DNA from: JAMLIO01 sp031412575
GTDB lineage: Bacteria; Bdellovibrionota; Bdellovibrionia; Bdellovibrionales; UBA1609
DNA length: 27,011 nucleotides
Direction: 5' to 3'
Assembly: GCA_031412575.1 (NCBI GenBank)
Contig: JANODG010000115.1
Location: forward strand, 1 to 27,011
Below, one piece after another: positions 8,276-16,254 of the stretch (positions are counted from its first letter, which is position 1; every line of letters starts with the position of its first letter). Made by a program: the position numbers and the translations under genes. The notes under the pieces are model-generated. The model did not search any database, had not been told where the DNA came from, and saw nothing but the letters and a program-made list of their open reading frames with translations.

Positions 8276-10846
8276 ATGGTTCAAAAGGTTCAATTAAATA
8301 ATGGAATGACGGTTCTAAAAAATCTACAAACAAAATCACCTGTGGTGAGCTTACAAGTTTGGGTAGATAATGGAAGCGCCGACGAAACACCCGAAGTCGC
8401 GGGAGTGTCGCACTTTATTGAACATCTGTTATTTAAAGGCACTAAAAGTTTTGGTCCGGGTCAAATTGCCCAAGCCATTGAAGGCGCTGGCGGACAGCTA
8501 AACGCCTACACGTCTTTTGATCAAACCGTTTACTACGTCACAATGGGGACATCCCAACTAGAGCTGGGATTAAAAACCTTGTCTGAAATGCTATTTTTCC
8601 CATTGTTTAATGAAGAAGAGGTCGACCGTGAGCGCGAGGTTGTCATTGAAGAAATTAAACGTGGGCGAGACGAACCAAGTCGAGTGAATTCACAATTTGC
8701 ATTTGAATCATTTTTTAAAACGCACCCCTATGGTCGTCCGATCATTGGTTATGAAGAAATTATTCAAAATATTTCAGTAGAAAGTATTAAAAAATACTTT
8801 TTTGAAAAATATCATCCTAAAAAATCCTTTTTATTAGTGACTGGAGATTATGATCAAAAAGTTGTTGATAATTTAATTTCAAAATATTTCGACATGGAAT
8901 CAAAAATTCCAGCAGCAAAGTCTGTCGAAACTCCAATGCATTATATCAACGAGCAAGAATTTAAAGTTCAAACTACAAGTTTTGAAGAGACAGTTTTAAA
9001 TTTATATTGGCCGTGCGCCGATTTAAGAACAAAGGATTACATTAGCCTAGAGATTTTAGCTTTGATTTTAGGTCAAGGTGAAAGTTCCTATTTTTATAAA
9101 ACTTTAAAATTAGAAAAGTCTTTGGTTAAAACCATTGGATGTTATGCGTATTCTTTAAAGCAACCAGGAATTTTCGCAATTAACTTTAAACCAACGGCAG
9201 GAAAAGAAGTTGAGGCTTTAGAAACATTCTTTGAAGACCTTGAAGCTTACACAAAAATTGGAATTGATCCGCAAGACTTCGAAAAAGCGATCGTAAATTT
9301 TAAAAGTGACATTTTTTATTCTATGGAAACTTGTGATGGAATGGCGCGTATGATCGGGCAAAATTTCTTTTACCTTAAAGACGAAAATTACGTTGAAAAA
9401 TATTTGTCAGTATTAGATCAGGTCACAATAAAAGATATTGAAGATGTTTTTCAGAAATATATTATTAAAAATATCCCAAAACTTTTCGTCAGCACAAATT
9501 CTAATTTGCAAGGCTTGAAAGAATTGGAAGCAGTTTATCTTCACAGCAAAACTTCAAAATTACAGATGACCTCAAACAAAAGCTCGTCTTCAAATGTTCC
9601 TTTGGTTTGGAAAAAAACGAAAATGGCTGGCAACGACATCCAAGCGATAAAATTATCAGATGGCACACGGCTATATTTAAAACCGCAGAACGATACTCCT
9701 GTGATTCAAATGGATATGGCTTTTTTAGGTGGTGAAAAAATCGATTCTCTAAAAGGAGTTTTGTCCTTGATGGCGCAAAAATCATGGGCCCGAGAAACCG
9801 AAACTTTAAAAGAATCCGAATTGGTTTTTGAATTCGATAAAATGGCATCATCACATTCTGCTTTTTCTGGAAAGCATTCTTTAGGTTTCCAAGCCACAAC
9901 ATTAACGCCTTATTTCGAAAGAGTTTTAGATTTAAACTTTCAGATGTTACAAAAAACAAATGTGACCCAGCAACTGATCGATAGGGATTTTAATTACTTA
10001 AAACAACAGTATGTGAATAGAAAAGATAATCCTGCACAAATGGCATTTCAAGAATTTATGAAGCAGATGTTTGAAGGTCACTATTACGAAAATGATTCTT
10101 TAGAAGAATTAAATTCAATCTCTAAAGTAGATTCTAAAGCTCTAGGTGATTATATCAAAAGCCATTTTGATCCAAAAAATTTAGTGATTTCTATAGTTGG
10201 CGACATAAACGTAGACCAAACCGTTCAATGGATAGAAAGTGGATTAAAAGGCATTAGTAAAGTTAACCAACCGCTCGAATTTCAAAACTATAAAGGATTA
10301 AAAAAAGATAAAAAGTTTATGATCAACTTAGATAAAGAACAAGCTCAAGTGGTCTTTGGTTTTAAAGGCTTAACTTATAGCGATCCAAGAAGGCCTATCT
10401 TGTCTGTAGTTCAATCCATACTTTCGGGCCAGGGCGGTAGACTATTCTTAGAATTACGCGATAAAGCCTCGCTAGCTTACACAGTAAGTCCGATCAGAAT
10501 GGAAGGGCAAGAGGCTGGATACTTCGGCTCTTATATCGCTTGTGATCCCACAAAAAAAGAAAAAGCCATTCGCATGATGGAAGATGAATTTGATAAACTT
10601 TGCACAAAGTTAGTAGGCGAAGAAGAACTTCAAGCTGCAAAAAATTCCATCATCGGAAGAGCCGAAATCGCTTTACAAAGAAACTCTGAAATTTGCGAAA
10701 AAATCCTTTTCGACTCCATTTACGGATCAAAATACGACCAATACAAGACCTACCCAGATCGAATCAAATCAGCAACAGCCAAGGACGTAAAAGACCTCAT
10801 CACCGAGCTTTACTCAGGACCCAAAGTCCTAGTGACATTGGGATAG
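8276..10846 (+). CDS. M16 family zinc metallopeptidase, two-unit (pitrilysin-like)
   Basis: An 856-residue protein with two M16 repeats. The N-terminal unit has the inverted zinc motif HFIEH (His46, Glu49, His50), with the third ligand expected at Glu125/126 in REREVVIEEI about 76 residues later, so it should be an active peptidase. The second unit (about 440-856) lacks HxxEH but has the R/Y substrate-clamping element of the partner domain (RLFLELRDKASLAYTV). M16 enzymes are chambered peptidases that cut short unfolded peptides. No clear signal peptide is visible, so its location is uncertain. The ATG is preceded by AAGGTG at a good distance. The promoter must lie inside the hemW coding region. 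A short hairpin with a T-tract follows the stop. Confidence 0.93.
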   Translation: MVQKVQLNNGMTVLKNLQTKSPVVSLQVWVDNGSADETPEVAGVSHFIEHLLFKGTKSFGPGQIAQAIEGAGGQLNAYTSFDQTVYYVTMGTSQLELGLKTLSEMLFFPLFNEEEVDREREVVIEEIKRGRDEPSRVNSQFAFESFFKTHPYGRPIIGYEEIIQNISVESIKKYFFEKYHPKKSFLLVTGDYDQKVVDNLISKYFDMESKIPAAKSVETPMHYINEQEFKVQTTSFEETVLNLYWPCADLRTKDYISLEILALILGQGESSYFYKTLKLEKSLVKTIGCYAYSLKQPGIFAINFKPTAGKEVEALETFFEDLEAYTKIGIDPQDFEKAIVNFKSDIFYSMETCDGMARMIGQNFFYLKDENYVEKYLSVLDQVTIKDIEDVFQKYIIKNIPKLFVSTNSNLQGLKELEAVYLHSKTSKLQMTSNKSSSSNVPLVWKKTKMAGNDIQAIKLSDGTRLYLKPQNDTPVIQMDMAFLGGEKIDSLKGVLSLMAQKSWARETETLKESELVFEFDKMASSHSAFSGKHSLGFQATTLTPYFERVLDLNFQMLQKTNVTQQLIDRDFNYLKQQYVNRKDNPAQMAFQEFMKQMFEGHYYENDSLEELNSISKVDSKALGDYIKSHFDPKNLVISIVGDINVDQTVQWIESGLKGISKVNQPLEFQNYKGLKKDKKFMINLDKEQAQVVFGFKGLTYSDPRRPILSVVQSILSGQGGRLFLELRDKASLAYTVSPIRMEGQEAGYFGSYIACDPTKKEKAIRMMEDEFDKLCTKLVGEEELQAAKNSIIGRAEIALQRNSEICEKILFDSIYGSKYDQYKTYPDRIKSATAKDVKDLITELYSGPKVLVTLG

Positions 10847-10847
10847 T

Positions 10848-10867
10848 AAAGGTCACTGACCCTTTTT
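10848..10867 (+). terminator. Short hairpin with T-tract after the M16 gene
   Basis: AAAGGTC (10848-10854) pairs with GACCCTTT (10858-10865, one bulged C) around an ACT loop, followed by T's. It begins one base after the stop codon and overlaps the start of the large palindrome P2. Confidence 0.6.
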
Positions 10868-11125
10868 GTGTGTTTGAAATGTTATTTTTTTTTTACCTTA
10901 CTTTGGTCTTAAGATTTGGGCCTGCGTTGTCACTTAAACCATGCTTTTCTTCCAATTTTTATTTGAATTCCTAAATAGTTAGATATTCGCTTTTTACAAA
11001 AGCTTTTATCTAACTATTTCGGAATTCAAATAAAAATTGGAAGGCATGGTTACGCGCCAACGAACCCAAATCTTAAGACCAAAATAAGGTAAAAAAAGAA
11101 ATAACATTTCAAACACAGAAAAAGA
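10861..11125. repeat. Giant imperfect palindrome P2
   Basis: The left arm (about 10861-10985) and right arm (11007-11125) are reverse complements over almost their whole length. Matched blocks include TGTGTTTGAAATGTTATTT, TTTGGTCTTAAGATTTGGG, CCAATTTTTATTTGAATTC and AAATAGTTAGATA, with small mismatched or gapped patches. The tip (10988-11004) can fold further (GCTTTT-TAC-AAAAGC), so the hairpin closes almost completely. The arms are AT-rich like the rest of the genome. No coding potential is evident. It fills the gap between the M16 gene and the gene at 11239. Confidence 0.9.
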
Positions 11126-11238
11126 ATCCGATTTATATGAAATACAAAAGTCACTTATACTAGTGGTTAATAAAAATTTCGAATGATGTCTTAGTCTGAG
11201 ACGAAGCGGCTGGATTTTTATCTAGTTTTTTTAGTCTT

Positions 11239-11892
11239 TTGTCGATTCTGTCGATATGTTATGATCAGGTTAGGAGGACTTCTCTGGCTCATAATGAAAC
11301 AGAATTTCTGGTGTCACCTCAAGATTATTTTAATGATCTTTTAGAAGATGTTTTAAAAGATGTAAATCGGTTTGAAATTCATCCTTTTTCTAAAATTTAT
11401 TTAACAGAACTTTTAAAAAATTTTTTACATGTAGATTCACTTTTTGCTAAAGATGAAAATGGTAAGGTTGAAAGTAAAATGTTAAGTGAATTATTTTTCG
11501 AGTCTCAACAGTTGGATTCTGCTGTAAAATTACAAAAATTAAAAAAACTTGCGGAGACAACCTTATACGTTTCTGGTTTTTTTGCCTCATCCTTAAATCG
11601 AAAATTGGTGAATCAAAGCTACTATGTTCAGGTCGGTGCGATGGTGTATTCAAATCTATCCTCAATTTCTGATCGCGATCAAAATTCATCGGAGCTATAT
11701 AGACATCTGTCGAATCATTTTTTAAATTACGCTGACGTTTTGACAGAGGTAAGTCATAAAGCGAATATTCAAAAGTCCAATGATGTTTTAGAGCTTTTTG
11801 GAAGATACATTGATTCCGGTTCGAAATGGGCTGAAAAATTACTTATTCAGAATGGCGTAGCTGTTCAACCTCTAAAAAAGACTTCCAACTAG
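11239..11892 (+). CDS. Hypothetical protein, helical, upstream of tatBC
   Basis: A 217-residue soluble, mainly helical protein with no signal peptide, membrane segment or recognised motif. The composition (Leu, Lys, Asp, Glu, Ser-rich) and base usage are like those of its neighbours, and the frame is long and open, so it is likely real. The start is uncertain. The frame has no ATG near its 5' end. TTG at 11239 has no Shine-Dalgarno, whereas a perfect AGGAGG (11272-11277) sits six bases before an in-frame CTG at 11284, which would give 202 residues. However, AGGAGG would also encode Arg-Arg in the longer form. It is 46 bp upstream of tatB on the same strand and may be cotranscribed with it. 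I do not recognise its family. Confidence 0.75.
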   Translation: MSILSICYDQVRRTSLAHNETEFLVSPQDYFNDLLEDVLKDVNRFEIHPFSKIYLTELLKNFLHVDSLFAKDENGKVESKMLSELFFESQQLDSAVKLQKLKKLAETTLYVSGFFASSLNRKLVNQSYYVQVGAMVYSNLSSISDRDQNSSELYRHLSNHFLNYADVLTEVSHKANIQKSNDVLELFGRYIDSGSKWAEKLLIQNGVAVQPLKKTSN

Positions 11893-11938
11893 ATTCAATT
11901 TTAGTGACAAATAGGGCTTCCCCTTATTAAATGATCCT

Positions 11939-12400
11939 ATGTTAGGTTTAGGTTTTTGGGAACTCGTCATTATAGGATTAATTGCTCTAATCGTCATTGG
12001 ACCTGAGAGACTACCGGAGTTCGCAAAAAGCGTTGCCAAGTTTTTAAATGAAATGAAAAGAACTGCGTCTGATCTAAAATCAGCATTAGACGAAGAGAAA
12101 GATGTTTTTAAAGACGAAATTGATAGATTTCAGAAACTGTCCCAAGACTTAAAAAATTTTCCTGAAGAAAATTTATTACCGGATAATTTACACAAGAAAG
12201 TAGATCCGGACCAACCTCATCAACCAGATATAAATCATCCCGCTGAAGAACAACCCGATTATGGGTTACACCATCATCACGATGATTTTGATCACAGTCA
12301 TCACCATGATAATGTAGATCCTGATCAGTTAGAGTTATTGCCTAGTGAAGAACTCACGAAAAGTGATCAAAACTTAGATACAGATAAAACCAAAGGTTAG
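11939..12400 (+). CDS. tatB: Sec-independent translocase protein TatB with His-rich tail
   Basis: A 153-residue TatA/B family protein. It has a short N-terminal membrane helix (about 6-20), the hinge GP at residues 21-22 (GPERLPE), and an amphipathic helix (about 23-50). Glu at position 8 (FWEL) rather than Gln favours TatB over TatA. TatB with TatC forms the receptor for twin-arginine signal peptides at the inner membrane. The C-terminal third is acidic and disordered and contains a cluster of eight His in thirteen residues (111-123, HHHHDDFDHSHHH), which looks metal-binding and is not a general TatB feature. The start lacks a strong Shine-Dalgarno. tatC follows after 2 bp. No tatA is in this window. 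Confidence 0.9.
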   Translation: MLGLGFWELVIIGLIALIVIGPERLPEFAKSVAKFLNEMKRTASDLKSALDEEKDVFKDEIDRFQKLSQDLKNFPEENLLPDNLHKKVDPDQPHQPDINHPAEEQPDYGLHHHHDDFDHSHHHDNVDPDQLELLPSEELTKSDQNLDTDKTKG

Positions 12401-12402
12401 TC

Positions 12403-13128
12403 ATGGAAGAAAAAAGCCTAATAGATCACTTAAGAGATTTACGAACCGCTGTTGTTTTTTCGATGATCTACATAATTTTGGGTATGTGTGTAGCATGGGT
12501 TTATCGAGAAGAATTATTTGATATTGTAAGAAGCCCTATATCGCCATATTTAAAATCTTCAAACGGTGGACTTGTTTATACTAATGTCATGGAAAGCTTT
12601 ATGGCATATGTTAAAGTCGCTTTTGTGGGTGGGGTGATAATTAGTTGTCCCTTATGGTTACATCAAATATGGAGATTCATTTCGCCTGCACTCTATAGAG
12701 ACGAAAAAAAATCAGCGTTGATTTTTATATTCTTTGGTACTTTTTTATTTATCGGGGGAATTTGTTTCGCTTACTTTGCAGTCTATCCGATGATGTTTGA
12801 ATTTTTACTAGGCTTCGGTAGTGACAAAGATCAAGCTATGATCAAAATGTCCGAGTACTTAGGATTTTTTGTACAAACAACACTCTTGTTCGGCCTAGCT
12901 TTTGAAATGCCACTGGTCTTAACTATTCTAGGAATTTTAGGATTCGTTAGCGCAAAATTTTTAAAAGAACATCGACGTTATGCTGTGCTATTCTTATCAA
13001 TCGCTTCAGCAGTGTTAACGCCACCAGATCCGCTTTCTATGATTATGATGTTGATTCCGCTTTACGCTCTTTATGAGCTATCTATTTTTTCTGTGCAATA
13101 CTTAGAAAAAAAAGAAGAGCAAATCTAA
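12403..13128 (+). CDS. tatC: Sec-independent translocase protein TatC
   Basis: A 241-residue polytopic membrane protein with the six-helix pattern of TatC. The cytoplasmic N-terminus EEKSLIDHLRDLR is the conserved signal-binding segment. The family motif FGLAFEMPLVLTILG and the conserved loop with ISPALYRDEKK are present. It recognises the twin-arginine signal and, with TatB and TatA, exports folded proteins. Its ATG lies 2 bp after the tatB stop, with AAAGGT within the end of tatB as ribosome site, so the two are coupled. The stop codon (13126-13128) directly abuts the stop of the convergent lipoprotein gene, leaving no room for an independent terminator. Confidence 0.97.
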   Translation: MEEKSLIDHLRDLRTAVVFSMIYIILGMCVAWVYREELFDIVRSPISPYLKSSNGGLVYTNVMESFMAYVKVAFVGGVIISCPLWLHQIWRFISPALYRDEKKSALIFIFFGTFLFIGGICFAYFAVYPMMFEFLLGFGSDKDQAMIKMSEYLGFFVQTTLLFGLAFEMPLVLTILGILGFVSAKFLKEHRRYAVLFLSIASAVLTPPDPLSMIMMLIPLYALYELSIFSVQYLEKKEEQI

Positions 13129-13845
13129 TTAAAATGATCTTCCTGTAAAGAAGGCACGTTGATTAAAGTTGGAAACTGGGCTGATAATAGTTCCATAATA
13201 TCCAAAAATATCTGCGCTGATATTGTAAGTTTGCGGTCCAGTCGAGGCCGTACTAGAGGTTTGTAGTCCTCCAATAAAAATATAAATGTTTTGTAAATTG
13301 GCCGCATCTACAGGGCAGCAAGCTGTATTTGTTGGATCAGGTGTAGTTGCGTTTGCTGAAACGCCATATAAAGGGATATTTATAGTTGCATCATCATTCG
13401 CAATGTCCGCACAAGCTCTAGAGTCATCAACTTGTTTTAAGTAATCGACTTTATCCATGCAATAACTTGCTTGAAAAGGTTGAACTTCTGCAAATATCGC
13501 ACGCTGTTCGAATGATAAGTTTAATGCACCTGAAATTGAAAATAAATTCGAGAAAGGATCAACAGGAATTACAGTTCTTTCGCTTGGGCCGTCGACAGTT
13601 AATGTCATTCCTACAATAGTTAAAGGATTTGGATTTCCCTTATTATCAATACGTAATTGAAATTGTGTGTTGGGTTTCGGAATGGTGACAAAGGAATCAA
13701 TACCTACAGCGAAGTTTCGATCAACATTTAAAACAAATGCTTGAGGAGGTGCGATTGAGGCAACCTGCGAAACTGCTTCACCGCCACAATTAGATAAAGA
13801 TAACAGCGAAGATATCAATACAATTTTTTTAAGATTAGGGAACAT
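13129..13845 (-). CDS. Hypothetical lipoprotein
   Basis: A 238-residue predicted lipoprotein. A basic n-region (NLKK), a hydrophobic core and the lipobox LSNC (Cys20, followed by GG) are clear. The mature part is beta-rich with many Asn, Thr, Val and Pro, including FQLRIDNKGNPNPLTIVGMTL, which could be an immunoglobulin-like or adhesin-type fold. Four further Cys (in YCMD, ACAD and ACCP) suggest disulfides, consistent with export. A GAGG ribosome site sits 7 bases before the ATG, and 99 bp separate it from the plsC-like gene downstream in the same direction as drawn, so it is probably monocistronic. I do not recognise the family. It converges on tatC with zero spacing. Confidence 0.8.
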   Translation of the reverse strand: MFPNLKKIVLISSLLSLSNCGGEAVSQVASIAPPQAFVLNVDRNFAVGIDSFVTIPKPNTQFQLRIDNKGNPNPLTIVGMTLTVDGPSERTVIPVDPFSNLFSISGALNLSFEQRAIFAEVQPFQASYCMDKVDYLKQVDDSRACADIANDDATINIPLYGVSANATTPDPTNTACCPVDAANLQNIYIFIGGLQTSSTASTGPQTYNISADIFGYYGTIISPVSNFNQRAFFTGRSF

Positions 13846-13944
13846 AAACGTACCTCGTATATAGAATATATCGGTACAAATGCTTAATAAATTTAGAGCT
13901 TTAGCCTAAAGTAAATGAAATGAAAAAATCCCAACGAAACTGTC

Positions 13945-14739
13945 TCAATTCGAGAAATTAAAACTCTTTTTATACTCTCCCTTGATATTTGACTCTAGCC
14001 GGCTGACTAAAGACTTTCGGTCAGGAAACTCACTAGAATAGACCGTTTCAAGTTCCTTTAATTCAAAAGAAACACTCCTGTTCGCAAACTGAGTAAATAC
14101 GTGGGGTAAAAAGGCTTTATTTTCAAACCAGCTGATATTATTTTTTAGTTCTGCAGGCGTTACTTTGATATTGTTTAGCTTTGTGTATTTAACACAGTAG
14201 GCGGTGATAGGTATATTCTGATTTTGAGATATTTCTAACAAAGAGGATTTAAAAGGTCTTAAGTTAACTCCGTCACTGGTTGTTGCTTCTGGAAAAATCA
14301 AAACATTAAAGCCTTTTTTTAACCAGTCTTGAATTACAGATATTTCTTTATTTAAACTTTTATAAGATCGACGATTCACATAAAGGCATTCCCCGATTTG
14401 CGTGATCCATCCCAAGAAAGGCGTGTTCTTCATTTCTAGAGAAGTTACGAATAAGGTTGGAATTTTCGAAGCAACCACCAATACGTCCATGTAAGACATG
14501 TGATTGCAGATAAGAATGTGTCCTTTTGGAATTGTTTTGATGTCGTGAGTTCCAAAATACCCGATCACTCTGCTGCATACCCAACTTGTCCATTGTGTAT
14601 TTCGTTGGGCTAAATATTTCCTAAATCTGGGAAGCGGATAGAACACTATTTTATTAAAAATACCAATGATGAAAAATCCTAAAACGCAAATAGCAACGAT
14701 AGGCCCTTTAATTAAAATACGTAAAATTTTAGTTATCAT
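13945..14739 (-). CDS. plsC: 1-acyl-sn-glycerol-3-phosphate acyltransferase (PlsC family)
   Basis: A 264-residue membrane-associated acyltransferase. An N-terminal hydrophobic segment (about 11-35) is followed by the catalytic NHMSYMD (His80, Asp85; HX4D motif) and the acceptor-binding block FPEATTSDG (149-157) in place of the more common FPEGTRS. The family adds the second acyl chain to lysophosphatidic acid, or acylates related lipids such as ornithine lysolipids. The FPEATTS variant leaves the substrate open. It starts 2 bp after the PLP enzyme gene on the same strand, indicating an operon. The C-terminal about 60 residues are less conserved. Confidence 0.88.
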   Translation of the reverse strand: MITKILRILIKGPIVAICVLGFFIIGIFNKIVFYPLPRFRKYLAQRNTQWTSWVCSRVIGYFGTHDIKTIPKGHILICNHMSYMDVLVVASKIPTLFVTSLEMKNTPFLGWITQIGECLYVNRRSYKSLNKEISVIQDWLKKGFNVLIFPEATTSDGVNLRPFKSSLLEISQNQNIPITAYCVKYTKLNNIKVTPAELKNNISWFENKAFLPHVFTQFANRSVSFELKELETVYSSEFPDRKSLVSRLESNIKGEYKKSFNFSN

Positions 14740-14741
14740 GA

Positions 14742-16001
14742 CTACTTAATCACTTCCAACGCTGTTTTGATGTCATTAATTAGATCGTCGAAATTCTCTA
14801 AACCTATACTCATTCTTATTAAATAGGGCGAAATGCCACTGATATCTTTTGAGTCTTGATCTAAACCCGAGTGGGTCATATAAGTTGGTAACTCGATCAA
14901 CGTTTTGGTTAAACCTAGACTTACTGCCAAAGTTATTGAGTACGAATTTTTGGCCAAATAATTAATAAAAGGTATTGTCTTTTCCTCTGCATCTTTTAAT
15001 TTAAACGCGATCATATATCCTGGACTGAATTCACCTTTCTTATTTTTTAAAATTTTTTGGGCCACATTAAAGTATTTAAAATTTTCAAGACCTGGGTAAC
15101 TTACAAAATCAACTTCTTTAAGTTCAAGTAAAAATTTAGACAGTTTAAGGGCTGTTTCTTGCTGGCGATGGTATCTTAGAAATAATGTAGGCAGGCCATG
15201 AATATTGATATCCCATGCAGCGTGAGGATGAAGTACACACCCGAAATCTTTACGTGCAAGTTTAAGCATGGACTCATATTTTTTTGACGTCATCACAGCG
15301 CCACCCATCTCTGTTCCAAAACCAGAAATATTTTTTGTTAGGCTTTGAATGACAAAGTCTGCGCCAAGCAGAGCGGGTTGGCTTCCACACGGAGTAGCAA
15401 ACGTATTGTCAACGACGATTAAAATTTTTCGTTCTTCGGATCTAGATTCATTCAATTCATCAACATCTTTTTTTATTTTAACGAGATCAATAATTTCTAG
15501 TGTTGGGTTTGATACTGTTTCAAAATAAATAATCCGAGTATTGGGTTTAATCATTTCTGTTGAAAATTGCGTTAAATCTACAAAGCGACCGTTGATATTA
15601 TATTTGGGTAACCAATTTTTAATAAAGCTAAAAGAACAGCCATAAATGGTCTGGTGAGATAAAATATCGTCCCCGGCATTACATAAAGAAAGAAGGGTGG
15701 AAGAAATTGCCGCCATACCTGTGCTAAAAGTTATTGCGGTTTCAGTGCCTTCGGCATGGCCAAGTTGTTTTTCTAACATCAAAGTGTTTGGTTCATCCAA
15801 GCGGTCGTAAATCCAAATCGGCTCTGTGTTGAATTTTTCAGATCCGAAGCTTAAAAAACCTTCAGTACCACGTTCAACGGAACCAAGTCTAAAAGTTGTG
15901 CTAGCAGAGATGGGCGGGATTAGTGATTTCGAAAAGTCCCATGCTAAAGTGTTGGCTTCCCCATGAATCATTTGGGTTTCAAAAGCTATTTTTTTATCCA
16001 T
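14742..16001 (-). CDS. PLP-dependent Cys/Met-metabolism enzyme (trans-sulfuration family)
   Basis: A 419-residue fold-type I PLP enzyme of the Cys/Met metabolism family (cystathionine gamma-synthase, cystathionine lyases, O-acetylhomoserine sulfhydrylase, methionine gamma-lyase). Landmarks are the cofactor-phosphate loop FSTGMAAIS, the ring-stacking Tyr in HQTIYGCSF, Asp in VVDNTFATP, and the Schiff-base Lys223 in SLTKNISGFGTEMGG. The last differs from the usual TKYxxGHSD, so it belongs to a divergent subgroup, and I do not assign a specific reaction. The start is supported by GAGGA before the ATG. Only 29 bp separate the start from the palindrome at 16030-16298. It forms a probable operon with the acyltransferase gene, an uncommon pairing. 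Confidence 0.88.
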   Translation of the reverse strand: MDKKIAFETQMIHGEANTLAWDFSKSLIPPISASTTFRLGSVERGTEGFLSFGSEKFNTEPIWIYDRLDEPNTLMLEKQLGHAEGTETAITFSTGMAAISSTLLSLCNAGDDILSHQTIYGCSFSFIKNWLPKYNINGRFVDLTQFSTEMIKPNTRIIYFETVSNPTLEIIDLVKIKKDVDELNESRSEERKILIVVDNTFATPCGSQPALLGADFVIQSLTKNISGFGTEMGGAVMTSKKYESMLKLARKDFGCVLHPHAAWDINIHGLPTLFLRYHRQQETALKLSKFLLELKEVDFVSYPGLENFKYFNVAQKILKNKKGEFSPGYMIAFKLKDAEEKTIPFINYLAKNSYSITLAVSLGLTKTLIELPTYMTHSGLDQDSKDISGISPYLIRMSIGLENFDDLINDIKTALEVIK

Positions 16002-16048
16002 ATTGTCCTCGTATACCCGTTTAATCCGAGTTTTTGGGGATTTGCATT

Positions 16049-16127
16049 GCCCTACGCAGTAGGAAAAGTTCCAGCGAGAGCGCAGGGCGTGCGCAGCCGC
16101 CCGAAAAGCGCTCGAGTGAACTAGACA
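16049..16127 (-). repeat. GC-rich dispersed repeat, copy B
   Basis: A reverse-orientation copy of the unit at 3412-3521. 16049-16094 is identical to the reverse complement of 3476-3521 (46 of 46 bases), and the remainder (to AGTGAACTAGACA) matches with one substitution. The 31-base middle segment present in copy A is absent here. Exact identity over 46 bases of non-coding DNA more than 12 kb away points to recent duplication or gene conversion. Confidence 0.9.
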
Positions 16128-16174
16128 GCGTTAAAAATCCAGTCGAAGCCGTTCAGCGAACTAGCAATTAATGC

Positions 16175-16254
16175 TGTCTAGTTCACTCGCCGCCGCCTGA
16201 CGAGGGGCTTCGCACCCTCGGCGGCTCGCTGGAACTTTTCCTGCTGCGCAGGGC
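16175..16254 (+). repeat. GC-rich dispersed repeat, copy C (diverged)
   Basis: It begins TGTCTAGTTCACTCG and ends CGCTGGAACTTTTCCTGCTG followed by CGCAGGGC, as copies A and B do. The middle is different and holds its own small hairpin (CGAGGG-GCTTCGC-ACCCTCG, about 16201-16220). A further GGAACTTTT block follows at 16256-16264. It pairs with copy B to form palindrome P4. Confidence 0.8.

Noticed and set aside
9501..9959. Minus-strand open frame of about 150 codons inside the M16 gene
   Set aside because: The M16 frame is conserved throughout; the opposite frame has odd composition and no start signals.
10693..10974. Plus-strand frame crossing the M16 stop into palindrome P2
   Set aside because: It overlaps the conserved C-terminus of the M16 protein in another frame, and the tail is palindrome sequence.
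13856..13873. AT-rich near-palindrome just upstream of the lipoprotein gene as an operator
   Set aside because: Only about five base pairs are symmetrical around the centre, which is expected by chance in such AT-rich sequence.
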